The position numbers and the translations under genes were made by a program. Shown in pieces: positions 7,115-15,128 of a stretch of 34,830 bases of DNA (position 1 is its first letter; the number at the start of each line of letters is the position of its first letter). The DNA is taken from assembly GCF_958439165.1 (NCBI RefSeq), contig NZ_OY288137.1:1-34830 (forward strand), given 5' to 3'. The DNA comes from an uncultured Hydrogenophaga sp. (GTDB lineage: Bacteria > Pseudomonadota > Gammaproteobacteria > Burkholderiales > Burkholderiaceae_C). Below the pieces are notes generated by a model. The model ran no database searches, had not been told where the DNA came from, and was given only the letters and a program-made list of their open reading frames with translations.

Positions 7115-8701
7115 ATGCGCGCACTCATCTCCGTCTCCGACAAGACCGGCATCGTCGAGCTGGCCCAGGCCCTGCATCGTCTCGGCGTGGCACTCATCTC
7201 CACCGGCGGCACCGCCAAGCTGCTGGCCGACCAGGGCCTGCCGGTCACCGAAGTGGCCGAAGTCACCGGCTTTCCTGAAATGCTCGATGGCCGCGTCAAG
7301 ACGCTGCACCCCAAAGTGCACGGCGGCCTGCTGGCCCGGCGCGACCTGCCGGAACACATGGCCGCGCTGCAGGCACACGGCATCGACACCATCGACCTGC
7401 TGGTGGTCAACCTCTACCCGTTCGAGGCCACCGTGGCCAAGGCCGGCTGCACGCTGGATGACGCGATCGAGAACATCGACATCGGCGGTCCGGCCATGGT
7501 GCGCAGCGCGGCCAAGAACTGGAAAGACGTGGCGGTGCTGACCGACGCATCCCAGTACGCCGCCGTCGTCCAGGAGCTGCAGGCACAGGGCAAGCTCTCG
7601 CTCAAGACCCGCTTCGCGCTGTCGGTGGCCGCGTTCAACCGCATCAGCAACTACGACGGCGCCATCAGCGACTACCTGTCGTCCATCGAGTTCGATGAAG
7701 CTGCTGCCGTGCCGCGCCGCTCCGAATACCCGGGGCAGACCAATGGCCGCTTCGTCAAGCTCCAGGACCTGCGCTACGGCGAGAACCCGCACCAGACCGC
7801 AGCCTTCTACCGCGACCTGCACCCGGCTCCCGGTTCGCTGGTCACGGCACGTCAGCTGCAGGGCAAGGAACTGTCCTACAACAACATCGCCGACGCCGAT
7901 GCGGCCTGGGAATGCGTCAAGAGCTTCGACGCACCGGCCTGCGTCATCGTCAAGCATGCCAACCCCTGCGGCGTGGCCGTGGGAGCCGATCCGCTGCAGG
8001 CCTACAGCAAGGCCTTCCAGACCGATCCGACCAGCGCGTTCGGCGGCATCATTGCCTTCAACCGCCCGCTCGACAAAGCCGCCGCCGAGGCGGTGAGCAA
8101 GCAGTTCGTCGAGGTCCTGATGGCGCCCGGCTATTCGGCCGAGGCGCTGGAGGTGTTCAAGTCCAAGGTGAACGTGCGGGTGCTGGAGATCGCGCTGCCG
8201 CCGGGTGGCGCCACCGCCTGGGAGCGCGGCCTGAACCTCAGCGACATCAAGCGCATCGGCTCCGGTCTGCTCATCCAGAGCGCCGACAACCATGTGCTGC
8301 AGCGCGCCGACCTGAAGGTGGTGACGAAGCTGCAGCCGACCGAACGGCAGCTCGACGACCTGATGTTCGCCTGGAAGGTGGCCAAGTTCGTCAAGAGCAA
8401 CGCCATCGTCTTCTGCAAGGACGGCATGACCATGGGTGTGGGTGCCGGCCAGATGAGCCGCCTCGACTCGGCCCGCATCGCCAGCATCAAGGCCGGCCAT
8501 GCGAAGCTGACGCTGCAGGGCACGGCGGTGGCCAGCGACGCCTTCTTCCCGTTCCGCGACGGCCTGGACGTGGTGGTGGATGCCGGCGCCACCTGCGTCA
8601 TCCAGCCCGGTGGCTCGATGCGCGATCAGGAAGTGATCGACGCCGCGGACGAGCGCGGCGTGGTCATGGTCTTCTCAGGCGTGCGCCACTTCAGGCATTG
8701 A
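7115..8701 (+). CDS. purH: Bifunctional AICAR formyltransferase / IMP cyclohydrolase
   Basis: A 528-residue bifunctional enzyme for the last two steps of IMP synthesis. The N-terminal IMP cyclohydrolase domain (about 1-200) starts with A-L-I-S-V-S-D-K-T-G and contains S-T-G-G-T-A-K and F-P-E-M-L-D-G-R-V-K-T-L-H-P-K. The C-terminal AICAR formyltransferase domain contains R-Y-G-E-N-P-H-Q-T-A, V-K-H-A-N-P-C-G and K-S-N-A-I-V. The protein ends G-V-R-H-F-R-H, the usual PurH terminus. Its last 11 bp overlap the 3' end of convergent hemL, so no terminator fits between the two. Confidence 0.97.
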   Translation: MRALISVSDKTGIVELAQALHRLGVALISTGGTAKLLADQGLPVTEVAEVTGFPEMLDGRVKTLHPKVHGGLLARRDLPEHMAALQAHGIDTIDLLVVNLYPFEATVAKAGCTLDDAIENIDIGGPAMVRSAAKNWKDVAVLTDASQYAAVVQELQAQGKLSLKTRFALSVAAFNRISNYDGAISDYLSSIEFDEAAAVPRRSEYPGQTNGRFVKLQDLRYGENPHQTAAFYRDLHPAPGSLVTARQLQGKELSYNNIADADAAWECVKSFDAPACVIVKHANPCGVAVGADPLQAYSKAFQTDPTSAFGGIIAFNRPLDKAAAEAVSKQFVEVLMAPGYSAEALEVFKSKVNVRVLEIALPPGGATAWERGLNLSDIKRIGSGLLIQSADNHVLQRADLKVVTKLQPTERQLDDLMFAWKVAKFVKSNAIVFCKDGMTMGVGAGQMSRLDSARIASIKAGHAKLTLQGTAVASDAFFPFRDGLDVVVDAGATCVIQPGGSMRDQEVIDAADERGVVMVFSGVRHFRH

Positions 8702-9992
8702 ACTGCTGGAAGATCTCGCGGGCAGCCGAGACGGTGTCCGCGATGTCGGCTTCGGTGTGGGCTGCACTCACGAAGCCGGCCTCGTACAGCGCCGGGGCGA
8801 TGTACACACCCCGGTCCAGCAGACCGTGGAACAGCTGGTTGAACTTCGCGCCGTCGGTGGTCATGACGGTGGGGTAGTTCTGCGGCAGTTCGGGCATGAG
8901 GAAGAAGCCGAACATGCCGCCTTCGCTGTCACCGCAGAACGGCACGCCTTCGGCATCGGCTGCGGCCTTCAGTCCGTCGACCAGCGAACGGGTGCGCTGG
9001 CCCAGCGCCTCGTAGAAGCCCGGTTTGCGGATCTCGGCCAGCGTGGCCAGACCGCAGGCGGTGGCCACCGGATTGCCCGAGAGCGTGCCGGCCTGGTAGA
9101 CGCCACCGAGCGGCGCCAGCTGTTCCATGACGGCGCGCTTGGCGCCGAAGGCTGCCAGCGGCATGCCGCCGCCGATCACCTTGCCCATCACCGTCATGTC
9201 GGGCTCGAAACCGGGAATCAGCTTCGCGTAGACGCTCTGCGCGCCGCCCAGGGCGACACGGAATCCGGTCATGACCTCGTCGAAGGCCAGCAGCGCGCCG
9301 TACTCGGTGCACAGCTCGCGGCAGCGCTTGACGAAGGGCACGCTGGCGCGCACGAAGTTCATGTTGCCGGCGATCGGTTCGATCATCAGGCAGGCGACAT
9401 CGCTGCCGTGTTCGGCGAAGGCCTCTTCCAGCTGGGCGATGTCGTTGTACTCCAGCACCAGGGTGTGCTGCACCACCTCGGGCGGCACGCCGGAGCTGGT
9501 GGGGTGACCGAAGGTGGCCAGGCCGGATCCGGCCTTGACCAGCAGGGCGTCGGCATGGCCGTGGTAGCAGCCGTTGAACTTGATGATCTTCTTGCGGCCG
9601 GTGGCGCCGCGTGCCAGGCGGATGGCGCTCATGCCGGCCTCGGTGCCCGAAGACACCAGCCGCACCATCTCGATGCTGGGCACGATGTCGACGATGGCCT
9701 GGGCCAGCTCCACTTCACGTTCGGTCGGTGCACCGTACGAGAAGCCTTCGAGAACGGCTTTCTGGACCGCTTCCACCACAGCCGGATGGCCGTGGCCCAG
9801 GATCATCGGGCCCCAGGAGCCGATGTAGTCGATGTAGCGCTGGCCATTGGCGTCCCAGAAGTAGGCGCCCTGCGCCCGCTGCACGAAGCGGGGCGTGCCG
9901 CCGACGGCGCGGAAGGCGCGCACCGGGGAATTCACGCCCCCGGGAATCAGGGTCTTGGCTCGGTCGAACAGGATCTGGTTGCGGTCGGTCAT
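8691..9992 (-). CDS. hemL: Glutamate-1-semialdehyde 2,1-aminomutase
   Basis: A 433-residue PLP enzyme that converts glutamate-1-semialdehyde to 5-aminolevulinate in C5-pathway haem synthesis. It opens with the typical N-R-N-Q-I-L-F-D-R-A and P-G-G-V-N-S-P-V-R-A-F segments. S-S-G-T-E-A-G-M-S-A-I-R-L-A-R-G is at about 114-129; the residue after A is usually Thr and is Gly here. D-E-V-M-T-G-F-R is near 238-245, and the Schiff-base Lys is K271 in M-G-K-V-I-G-G-G-M-P. It is 20 bp downstream of the ThiD-like gene and probably shares its transcript. A C5-pathway hemL rather than an ALA synthase fits a betaproteobacterium. Confidence 0.97.
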   Translation of the reverse strand: MTDRNQILFDRAKTLIPGGVNSPVRAFRAVGGTPRFVQRAQGAYFWDANGQRYIDYIGSWGPMILGHGHPAVVEAVQKAVLEGFSYGAPTEREVELAQAIVDIVPSIEMVRLVSSGTEAGMSAIRLARGATGRKKIIKFNGCYHGHADALLVKAGSGLATFGHPTSSGVPPEVVQHTLVLEYNDIAQLEEAFAEHGSDVACLMIEPIAGNMNFVRASVPFVKRCRELCTEYGALLAFDEVMTGFRVALGGAQSVYAKLIPGFEPDMTVMGKVIGGGMPLAAFGAKRAVMEQLAPLGGVYQAGTLSGNPVATACGLATLAEIRKPGFYEALGQRTRSLVDGLKAAADAEGVPFCGDSEGGMFGFFLMPELPQNYPTVMTTDGAKFNQLFHGLLDRGVYIAPALYEAGFVSAAHTEADIADTVSAAREIFQQFNA

Positions 9993-10012
9993 GGTGTGTG
10001 CGTCGGGCGGTG

Positions 10013-10972
10013 TCAGTGGCGAGTGGTGTCGAGGGGGAAGTCGTCGGCGTCCAGGGAGCTGTCGCTGCCGGTCTCGCCGGCATCGGCTTCGTGGCTGTCG
10101 TCGGGTTCGTCGTCATGGGCCCAGAACAGGCGGTCGGGCACGGCGTGCCCCATGCCGGGCTGGAAGCCGGCGTCCAGGCACTGGTCCAGGTAGGTCAGGG
10201 CTTCGGCACAGGCTGCCTGCAGGTCGGCGCCTCCGCCGATCAGGGCGCACAGCGCTGCCGACAAGGTGTCTCCGGCGCCGGTGAAGGTGGCCTCGAAGCG
10301 CTCGAACCGGGCGCTGGCCAGCACCGTCTCGGGTGAGGCCAGATGGCTTTCCAGGTGCTGGTCGGCCGCGTTGAAGCCGGTCACCAGCGTGTAGGGCACA
10401 CCATGCACGGCCGCTGCCCGGGCGATCTCGCGCGCATGGGGCGGGCGGTCACCTTCCCATTCCGGCAGCAGCCAGCGGGACAGCGTGCTGTGGTTGCCCA
10501 CCAGCACCGTGGTCTGCGGCAGCAGCAGCTCGGTGAACGCGTCCAGGTAGGTGTCGATGGCCATCTCGTCCCACCAGGACAGGTCGGGCATGTAGGCCAC
10601 GACCGGCACATCGGTGTAGTCGCTGGTGATCCCGGCGATGGCGCTCAGGTTCTCGGGTGTGCCCACGAAGCCGACCTTGAAGGCCTGCACCGGCATGTCT
10701 TCGAGGGCGCAGCGGGCCTGATCGATCACGGCCTCCTCGTCGAAGGCGATGTGGTCGTGCACCTCGCTGGTGTCCCTGACATAGGCACCCGTGACCACCG
10801 ACAGCACGTGCACCGAGGCGCTGCTCATGGCCGTGAGGTCGGCGCTCAGGCCGCCGGCGCCGCTGGGGTCGTTGGCATTGAAGACCAGCACGCAGGGGAG
10901 CGATGCGGGCCCCTCGCCCTGGCGGGCATCGCTGGTCGGACCGGAACTGGGATCGGGGGGGAATTCGGGCAT
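10013..10972 (-). CDS. ThiD-like phosphomethylpyrimidine kinase family protein
   Basis: A 319-residue member of the ribokinase-like HMP/HMP-P kinase family. N-A-N-D-P-S-G-A-G-G-L-S-A-D-L (about 32-46) matches the substrate loop of ThiD, and T-G-A-G-D-T-L-S-A-A (231-240) is the anion hole and catalytic loop. ThiD enzymes normally have Cys at the catalytic position (GTGCT); here it is Asp235, as in PdxK/PfkB kinases. The central D-P-V-M motif is replaced by M-P-D-L-S-W-W-D. The C-terminal 35 residues are acidic and probably disordered. A GTG at 11029 would add 19 Pro/Gly-rich residues, so I prefer ATG 10972. The substrate may not be HMP-P. It precedes hemL and is divergent from rubredoxin. Confidence 0.8.
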   Translation of the reverse strand: MPEFPPDPSSGPTSDARQGEGPASLPCVLVFNANDPSGAGGLSADLTAMSSASVHVLSVVTGAYVRDTSEVHDHIAFDEEAVIDQARCALEDMPVQAFKVGFVGTPENLSAIAGITSDYTDVPVVAYMPDLSWWDEMAIDTYLDAFTELLLPQTTVLVGNHSTLSRWLLPEWEGDRPPHAREIARAAAVHGVPYTLVTGFNAADQHLESHLASPETVLASARFERFEATFTGAGDTLSAALCALIGGGADLQAACAEALTYLDQCLDAGFQPGMGHAVPDRLFWAHDDEPDDSHEADAGETGSDSSLDADDFPLDTTRH

Positions 10973-11087
10973 GGCGGGCAACGTGCGTCCGGCAGGGGGT
11001 TCGCGTTCACCGGGGGGCTGTCCATTCACCCGGAATCAGCGGCCGTGTATCGGAATTTCCCGGGCAAGGCTGCATGAAATGCCTCGA

Positions 11088-11093
11088 TACAAT
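11088..11093 (+). promoter_or_regulatory. -10 element of the rubredoxin gene
   Basis: TACAAT followed by CGCGCC, 31 bp before the rubredoxin ATG. The arrangement is nearly identical to those upstream of dusB and tRNA-Arg in this window. The -35 region is poor. Confidence 0.45.
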
Positions 11094-11124
11094 CGCGCCA
11101 TTCTACGATAGGGCTTCTGACCAT

Positions 11125-11298
11125 ATGACCGACAACAAGACTTGGATGTGCCTGATCTGCGGCTGGATTTACGACGAAGCCGCCGGTGCTCCCGAACATG
11201 GCATCGCTGCCGGTACAGCCTGGGCCGACGTCCCGATGAACTGGACCTGTCCCGAATGCGGTGCCCGCAAGGAAGACTTCGAAATGGTGCAGATCTGA
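11125..11298 (+). CDS. Rubredoxin
   Basis: A 57-residue one-iron electron carrier. The two iron-binding pairs are visible: C-L-I-C at Cys9 and Cys12, and C-P-E-C at Cys42 and Cys45. The flanking G-W-I-Y-D-E and W-T-C-P-E-C-G-A-R-K-E-D-F are the standard rubredoxin context. It is soluble and cytoplasmic; partners may be a rubredoxin reductase or oxygenase, none of which is in the window. It is divergent from the ThiD-like gene and lies 135 bp upstream of the pil chemosensory cluster. A hairpin just after its stop suggests it is transcribed separately from pilG. Confidence 0.97.
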   Translation: MTDNKTWMCLICGWIYDEAAGAPEHGIAAGTAWADVPMNWTCPECGARKEDFEMVQI

Positions 11299-11299
11299 G

Positions 11300-11329
11300 C
11301 TGTCGCCGGCAAACCACGGCCGGCAGCAG
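11300..11329 (+). terminator. Hairpin after rubredoxin
   Basis: Starts 2 bp after the rubredoxin stop. A GCCGGC/GCCGGC core (11305-11310 with 11319-11324) is extended by an outer CTG/CAG pairing across a 2-nt partly mismatched step. The loop is 8 nt and no T-run follows, so this is a weak candidate. Confidence 0.35.
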
Positions 11330-11344
11330 GCTGCAGGCGTATCG

Positions 11345-11380
11345 CATTACCATCGCCGCCGAGAGCACCATTACCATCGC
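11345..11380 (+). repeat. 12-bp direct repeat upstream of pilG
   Basis: CATTACCATCGC occurs exactly at 11345-11356 and 11369-11380, 24 bp start to start. It lies 54-89 bp before the pilG start in a non-coding gap. It is a candidate binding site for a regulator of the pil chemosensory operon. Confidence 0.5.
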
Positions 11381-11433
11381 GCGATCCGGCCCGATCCAGT
11401 CCTGACGGTCCACCACCCGGGAGTCCGCACACC

Positions 11434-11829
11434 GTGAGCAATGCAGCGCCCCTGAAGGTTCTTGTCGTCGACGACAGCAACACCATCCGCCGCAGTGCGG
11501 AGATCTTCCTCAAGCAGGGCGGTCACGAGGTGCTGCTGGCCGAGGACGGTTTCGACGCCCTCGCCAAGATCAACGACTCCCAGCCCGATCTGATCTTTTG
11601 CGACATATTGATGCCGCGGCTCGACGGGTACCAGACCTGCGCGATCATCAAGCGCAACGCCCGTTTCGCCGGCATCCCCGTCGTCATGCTCTCGTCCAAG
11701 GACGGTGTGTTCGACAAGGCCCGCGGCCGCATGGTGGGCTCCCAGGACTACCTCACCAAACCCTTCACCAAAGACCAGCTGCTGCAAGCCGTGCAGCAGT
11801 TCGGGTCCAATCTCACCGGAGTTGCTTGA
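11434..11829 (+). CDS. pilG: Response regulator PilG (single receiver domain)
   Basis: A 131-residue stand-alone CheY-like receiver. V-V-D-D-S (acidic pocket) is at 11-15, the phospho-acceptor Asp57 is in F-C-D-I-L-M-P, and the conserved Lys109 is in Y-L-T-K-P. It starts at GTG with GGGAG 10 bp upstream. In the Pil-Chp pathway PilG receives phosphate from PilL/ChpA and promotes pilus extension (PilB) and, in Pseudomonas, cAMP synthesis. Its stop overlaps the pilH start (TGATG). Order pilG-pilH-pilI-pilJ-pilL is the standard arrangement. Confidence 0.93.
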   Translation: MSNAAPLKVLVVDDSNTIRRSAEIFLKQGGHEVLLAEDGFDALAKINDSQPDLIFCDILMPRLDGYQTCAIIKRNARFAGIPVVMLSSKDGVFDKARGRMVGSQDYLTKPFTKDQLLQAVQQFGSNLTGVA

Positions 11830-12230
11830 TGGCCACTGCACCGACGCCCATTCGGAAGATCCTCGTCGTTGACGACTCCAAGACCGAGCTGATGTTCCTG
11901 TCGGATCTGCTGGGAAAAAATGGCTACACGGTCTGTACCGCCGAGAACGCTGAGGCCGCCTTTGGTCAGCTTGAGGCCGAAAAGCCCGACCTGATCCTGA
12001 TGGACGTCGTGATGCCCAACCAGAATGGCTACCAGGCAACCCGGGCCATCAGCAAGGACCCGAAGTATTCGCACATCCCCATCATCATGTGCACCAGCAA
12101 GAGCCTGGAGACCGATCGGGTGTGGGGCATGCGGCAGGGCGCGCGTGATTACGTGACCAAGCCGGTGAATGCCGAAGAACTGCTGTCCAAGATCGCCGCC
12201 ATCGCCAAGGGCGACAACCCCAAGACCTGA
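11829..12230 (+). CDS. pilH: Response regulator PilH (single receiver domain)
   Basis: A 133-residue stand-alone receiver. I-L-V-V-D-D-S is at 11-17, the phospho-acceptor Asp59 is in L-M-D-V-V-M-P, and Lys111 is in Y-V-T-K-P. In the Pil-Chp system PilH is the second receiver, associated with retraction (PilT) or acting as a phosphate sink for PilG. The start ATG overlaps the pilG stop by one base. It is followed by pilI after 24 bp. Confidence 0.93.
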   Translation: MATAPTPIRKILVVDDSKTELMFLSDLLGKNGYTVCTAENAEAAFGQLEAEKPDLILMDVVMPNQNGYQATRAISKDPKYSHIPIIMCTSKSLETDRVWGMRQGARDYVTKPVNAEELLSKIAAIAKGDNPKT

Positions 12231-12254
12231 CCTTCCAACGCAATCACGCCCAGC

Positions 12255-12785
12255 ATGGCCAAACGACAGTCGCTCAAGGAGTTGCAGGAAAGGCTGGCGC
12301 AGCGTCTGACGGTGGCCAGGTCCGAGGCCGTCGCGGCCACCTGGCTGGCCATTGAATCGGGCGGTCGCAGGTTTCTGCTGCCGCTGGTGCAGTCCGGCGA
12401 GATCTTTCCGCTGGCACCCGTCCAGCGAGTCCCGTACACCAAGGGCTGGTTCGTCGGCGTGGCCAATCTGCGCGGCGGTCTGAACGGCGTGGTCGACCTG
12501 GCCCAGCTGATGGGCCTGGCCGCTCCGGCCGATGCCAGCGAACGGACCACTTCCGAGTCCCGTCTGGTCAGCCTGCACGCCGCATTGGGACTCAATGCCG
12601 TGCTCTGGATCGACCGGCTGCTGGGGTTGCGCAGTCCCGGCCAGTTTTCGGCCATCGAGGACCGCGGCACCGACGATCCACCATTCATCACCCGCGCTCT
12701 GGTCGACAGCCAGGGGCAGCGGTGGCAGGAAATCGACCTGCAACAGCTGGTCAGCGAACCGGGATTCCTTTCCATCGCCGCCTGA
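12255..12785 (+). CDS. pilI: CheW-like coupling protein PilI
   Basis: A 176-residue protein with one CheW domain covering about residues 30-170. It shows the usual I-F-P-L-A-P-V-Q-R-V-P, the G-V-A-N-L-R-G segment, and V-V-D-L followed by L-M-G-L. CheW proteins link chemoreceptors to the histidine kinase; here PilJ is coupled to PilL. It is followed by pilJ, with a 56-bp gap that contains a GGGAAGG ribosome binding site just upstream of the pilJ ATG. Confidence 0.93.
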   Translation: MAKRQSLKELQERLAQRLTVARSEAVAATWLAIESGGRRFLLPLVQSGEIFPLAPVQRVPYTKGWFVGVANLRGGLNGVVDLAQLMGLAAPADASERTTSESRLVSLHAALGLNAVLWIDRLLGLRSPGQFSAIEDRGTDDPPFITRALVDSQGQRWQEIDLQQLVSEPGFLSIAA

Positions 12786-12841
12786 GCGGCCGCTGTTCAC
12801 CCGCACAACGTCATCCGTTTTATCTGAGGGAAGGTGATTAC

Positions 12842-15091
12842 ATGGCTGCGCTTGACCGTTTTCAGGGTCTGTTCAAAAGAAAACCGGCTGACGAGCCCGA
12901 CCTGTCTTCCGTGACCGACCAGGACGTGGCCGAACTGGCTGCCGCCCGGCTGGCACCCAGCGAGGACCCGGCCTTCGGCTCGGTTGATCTCAGTCCCGAC
13001 GACGAGCAGTTGCTGGCGGCCGGCGGCCTGGTCTCGATCCCCCTGCTGGGCCGCCGTCCGGCAGAGCAGCACCAGCGGACGCTGGCTGTGCTGCTCGCCT
13101 TCGGCCTGGTGGTCCTCGGCGCCATCACCTTCTTCGTGCTGAGCCAGACCGAAAAGATCGGTCAGCAGGTGGCCACCAGCGGTCAGGCACTCATGCAGTC
13201 GCAGCGGCTGGCCAAGAGCGTTTCGCAGGCGCTGGTCGGCAGTCCGTCGGCTTTTGCCGAGGTCCAGGACAGCATCAGCGTGCTCACGCGCAGCGTCCGT
13301 GGCCTGAAGCAGGGCGACGGTGAACTGGCCATCGATGCACTGAGTGCCGAATACAGCGCCCAGCTGGATACCCTGCTGCCCAAGGTGGACCAGGCCGAGG
13401 TCAATGCCCGCACCGTGCTCGGACAACAGGCCATCCTGACCCAGGTGGGCAACGCGCTTCGCACGGTCAACCGCGAATCGTCCGACCTGCTGGAAATCGC
13501 CGAGACCATCTCCTCCCTCAAGCTGCAACAGAACGCACCGGCTGCCGAAATCTCCGCGGCCGGCCAGCTGGTGATGCTGACCCAGCGCATCGGCAAGTCA
13601 GCGAACGAGTTCCTGACGGCCGAAGGCGTGAGCCCGGAAGCCGTGTTCCTGCTGGGCAAGGACCTCAACACCTTCAAGGAGATTTCCGAAGGTCTGCTCA
13701 AGGGCAGCGAGGAACTCCGCCTGCGCCCGGCCACCGACGAGCAGGTCAAGGAACGGCTGAACGCGCTGCTGCAGCGCTACGAACAGACCCGGACCGAGGC
13801 AGGGGCCATCCTGGGCAACCTGCAGGGCCTGGTGTCGGCCCGCGAAGCGCAGGTCGGCATCGTCAACGAGAGCGAGCCCCTGCGTCTGGGCCTGCAACAG
13901 CTGCAGGAAAGCCTGTCTTCCCGTTCCGGCCTGGGCGGAACCGAATTTGCCGCGCTGCTCATCTCGGCGACCTTCGCGCTGCTCTGCGCGGCCGGTCTGG
14001 CGTATGTGCAGCTGCAGGACAGCCGGCAGCGTCAGCTGGTGGCGGAAGCCCAGCGGCTGGCCGCCGAGGCGCAGGAGCAGGATGCCAAGCGCATCAATGA
14101 CGCCAACCAGGCCGCCATTCTGCGATTGATGAACGAACTGCAGACGGTGGCCGAAGGCGACCTGACCCAGGAAGCCACCGTGACCGAGGACATCACCGGC
14201 GCCATCGCCGACTCGGTGAACTACACGGTGGAAGAACTGCGATCGCTGGTGGGCAACGTGCAGGCCACGGCCACCCGGGTGGCCCAGACCACGTCGGCCG
14301 TGGAGGCGACCTCGACCGAGCTGCTGGCGGCATCCACCGAGCAGCTGCGTGAGATCCGCGAGACCGGCCAGTCGGTGCTGGACATGGCGCAGCGCATCAA
14401 CCAGGTGTCGGGCCAGGCGCAGGAGTCGGCCCAGGTGGCCCGTGCGTCTCTGCAGGCTGCCGAGTCCGGCCTGCAAGCCGTGCAGGACGCCATCGGCGGC
14501 ATGAACGCCATCCGTGACCAGATCCAGGAAACCTCCAAGCGGATCAAGCGTCTGGGCGAGTCGTCCCAGGAGATCGGCGAGATCACCGAACTGATCTCCG
14601 ACATTACCGAGCAGACCAACGTTCTGGCCCTGAACGCCGCCATCCAGGCAGCGTCGGCCGGTGAAGCCGGCCGAGGCTTCTCGGTGGTGGCGGAAGAGGT
14701 GCAGCGACTGGCCGAACGTTCGGCCGACGCCACCCGCCAGATTGCCGCGCTGGTGAAGGCCATCCAGACCGACACCCAGGACGCGGTGGCCGCCATGGAG
14801 CGGTCCACGCAGGGTGTGGTGGAAGGGGCCAAGCTGTCCGACAACGCCGGTACCGCCCTGTCCGAGATCGACCGGGTGTCGCGCCGACTGGCCGAGCTGA
14901 TCGAACAGATCTCCGACGCCGCCTCCCGCGAAGCCGATTCGGCCAACGAGGTGGCCGGCAACATCCAGCACATCTTTGCCGTGACCGAACAGACCGGTGA
15001 AGGTACCCGCTCCACGGCCCAGCAGGTGCGCGAGCTCTCGGCCATGGCCGAAGAACTGCGCCAGTCGGTGGCACGTTTCAAGATTGCCTGA
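12842..15091 (+). CDS. pilJ: Methyl-accepting chemotaxis protein PilJ
   Basis: A 749-residue chemoreceptor. A cytoplasmic N-terminal tail of about 78 residues precedes the first membrane helix (about 81-100). A periplasmic region of about 265 residues with two PilJ-type helical modules follows (repeats around M-Q-S-Q-R-L-A-K and M-L-T-Q-R-I-G-K), then a second membrane helix (about 366-388). After a HAMP-like linker and a long coiled coil comes the receptor tip E-Q-T-N-V-L-A-L-N-A-A-I-Q-A-A-S, starting at residue 590. PilJ is the T4P surface-contact receptor and signals to PilL through PilI. The long cytoplasmic N-terminus is a feature of the betaproteobacterial forms. It is followed by pilL after 37 bp. 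Confidence 0.95.
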   Translation: MAALDRFQGLFKRKPADEPDLSSVTDQDVAELAAARLAPSEDPAFGSVDLSPDDEQLLAAGGLVSIPLLGRRPAEQHQRTLAVLLAFGLVVLGAITFFVLSQTEKIGQQVATSGQALMQSQRLAKSVSQALVGSPSAFAEVQDSISVLTRSVRGLKQGDGELAIDALSAEYSAQLDTLLPKVDQAEVNARTVLGQQAILTQVGNALRTVNRESSDLLEIAETISSLKLQQNAPAAEISAAGQLVMLTQRIGKSANEFLTAEGVSPEAVFLLGKDLNTFKEISEGLLKGSEELRLRPATDEQVKERLNALLQRYEQTRTEAGAILGNLQGLVSAREAQVGIVNESEPLRLGLQQLQESLSSRSGLGGTEFAALLISATFALLCAAGLAYVQLQDSRQRQLVAEAQRLAAEAQEQDAKRINDANQAAILRLMNELQTVAEGDLTQEATVTEDITGAIADSVNYTVEELRSLVGNVQATATRVAQTTSAVEATSTELLAASTEQLREIRETGQSVLDMAQRINQVSGQAQESAQVARASLQAAESGLQAVQDAIGGMNAIRDQIQETSKRIKRLGESSQEIGEITELISDITEQTNVLALNAAIQAASAGEAGRGFSVVAEEVQRLAERSADATRQIAALVKAIQTDTQDAVAAMERSTQGVVEGAKLSDNAGTALSEIDRVSRRLAELIEQISDAASREADSANEVAGNIQHIFAVTEQTGEGTRSTAQQVRELSAMAEELRQSVARFKIA

Positions 15092-15128
15092 CCCGTCAAC
15101 CAGCCCCGTTCCAGCCAGCCCACCACGG

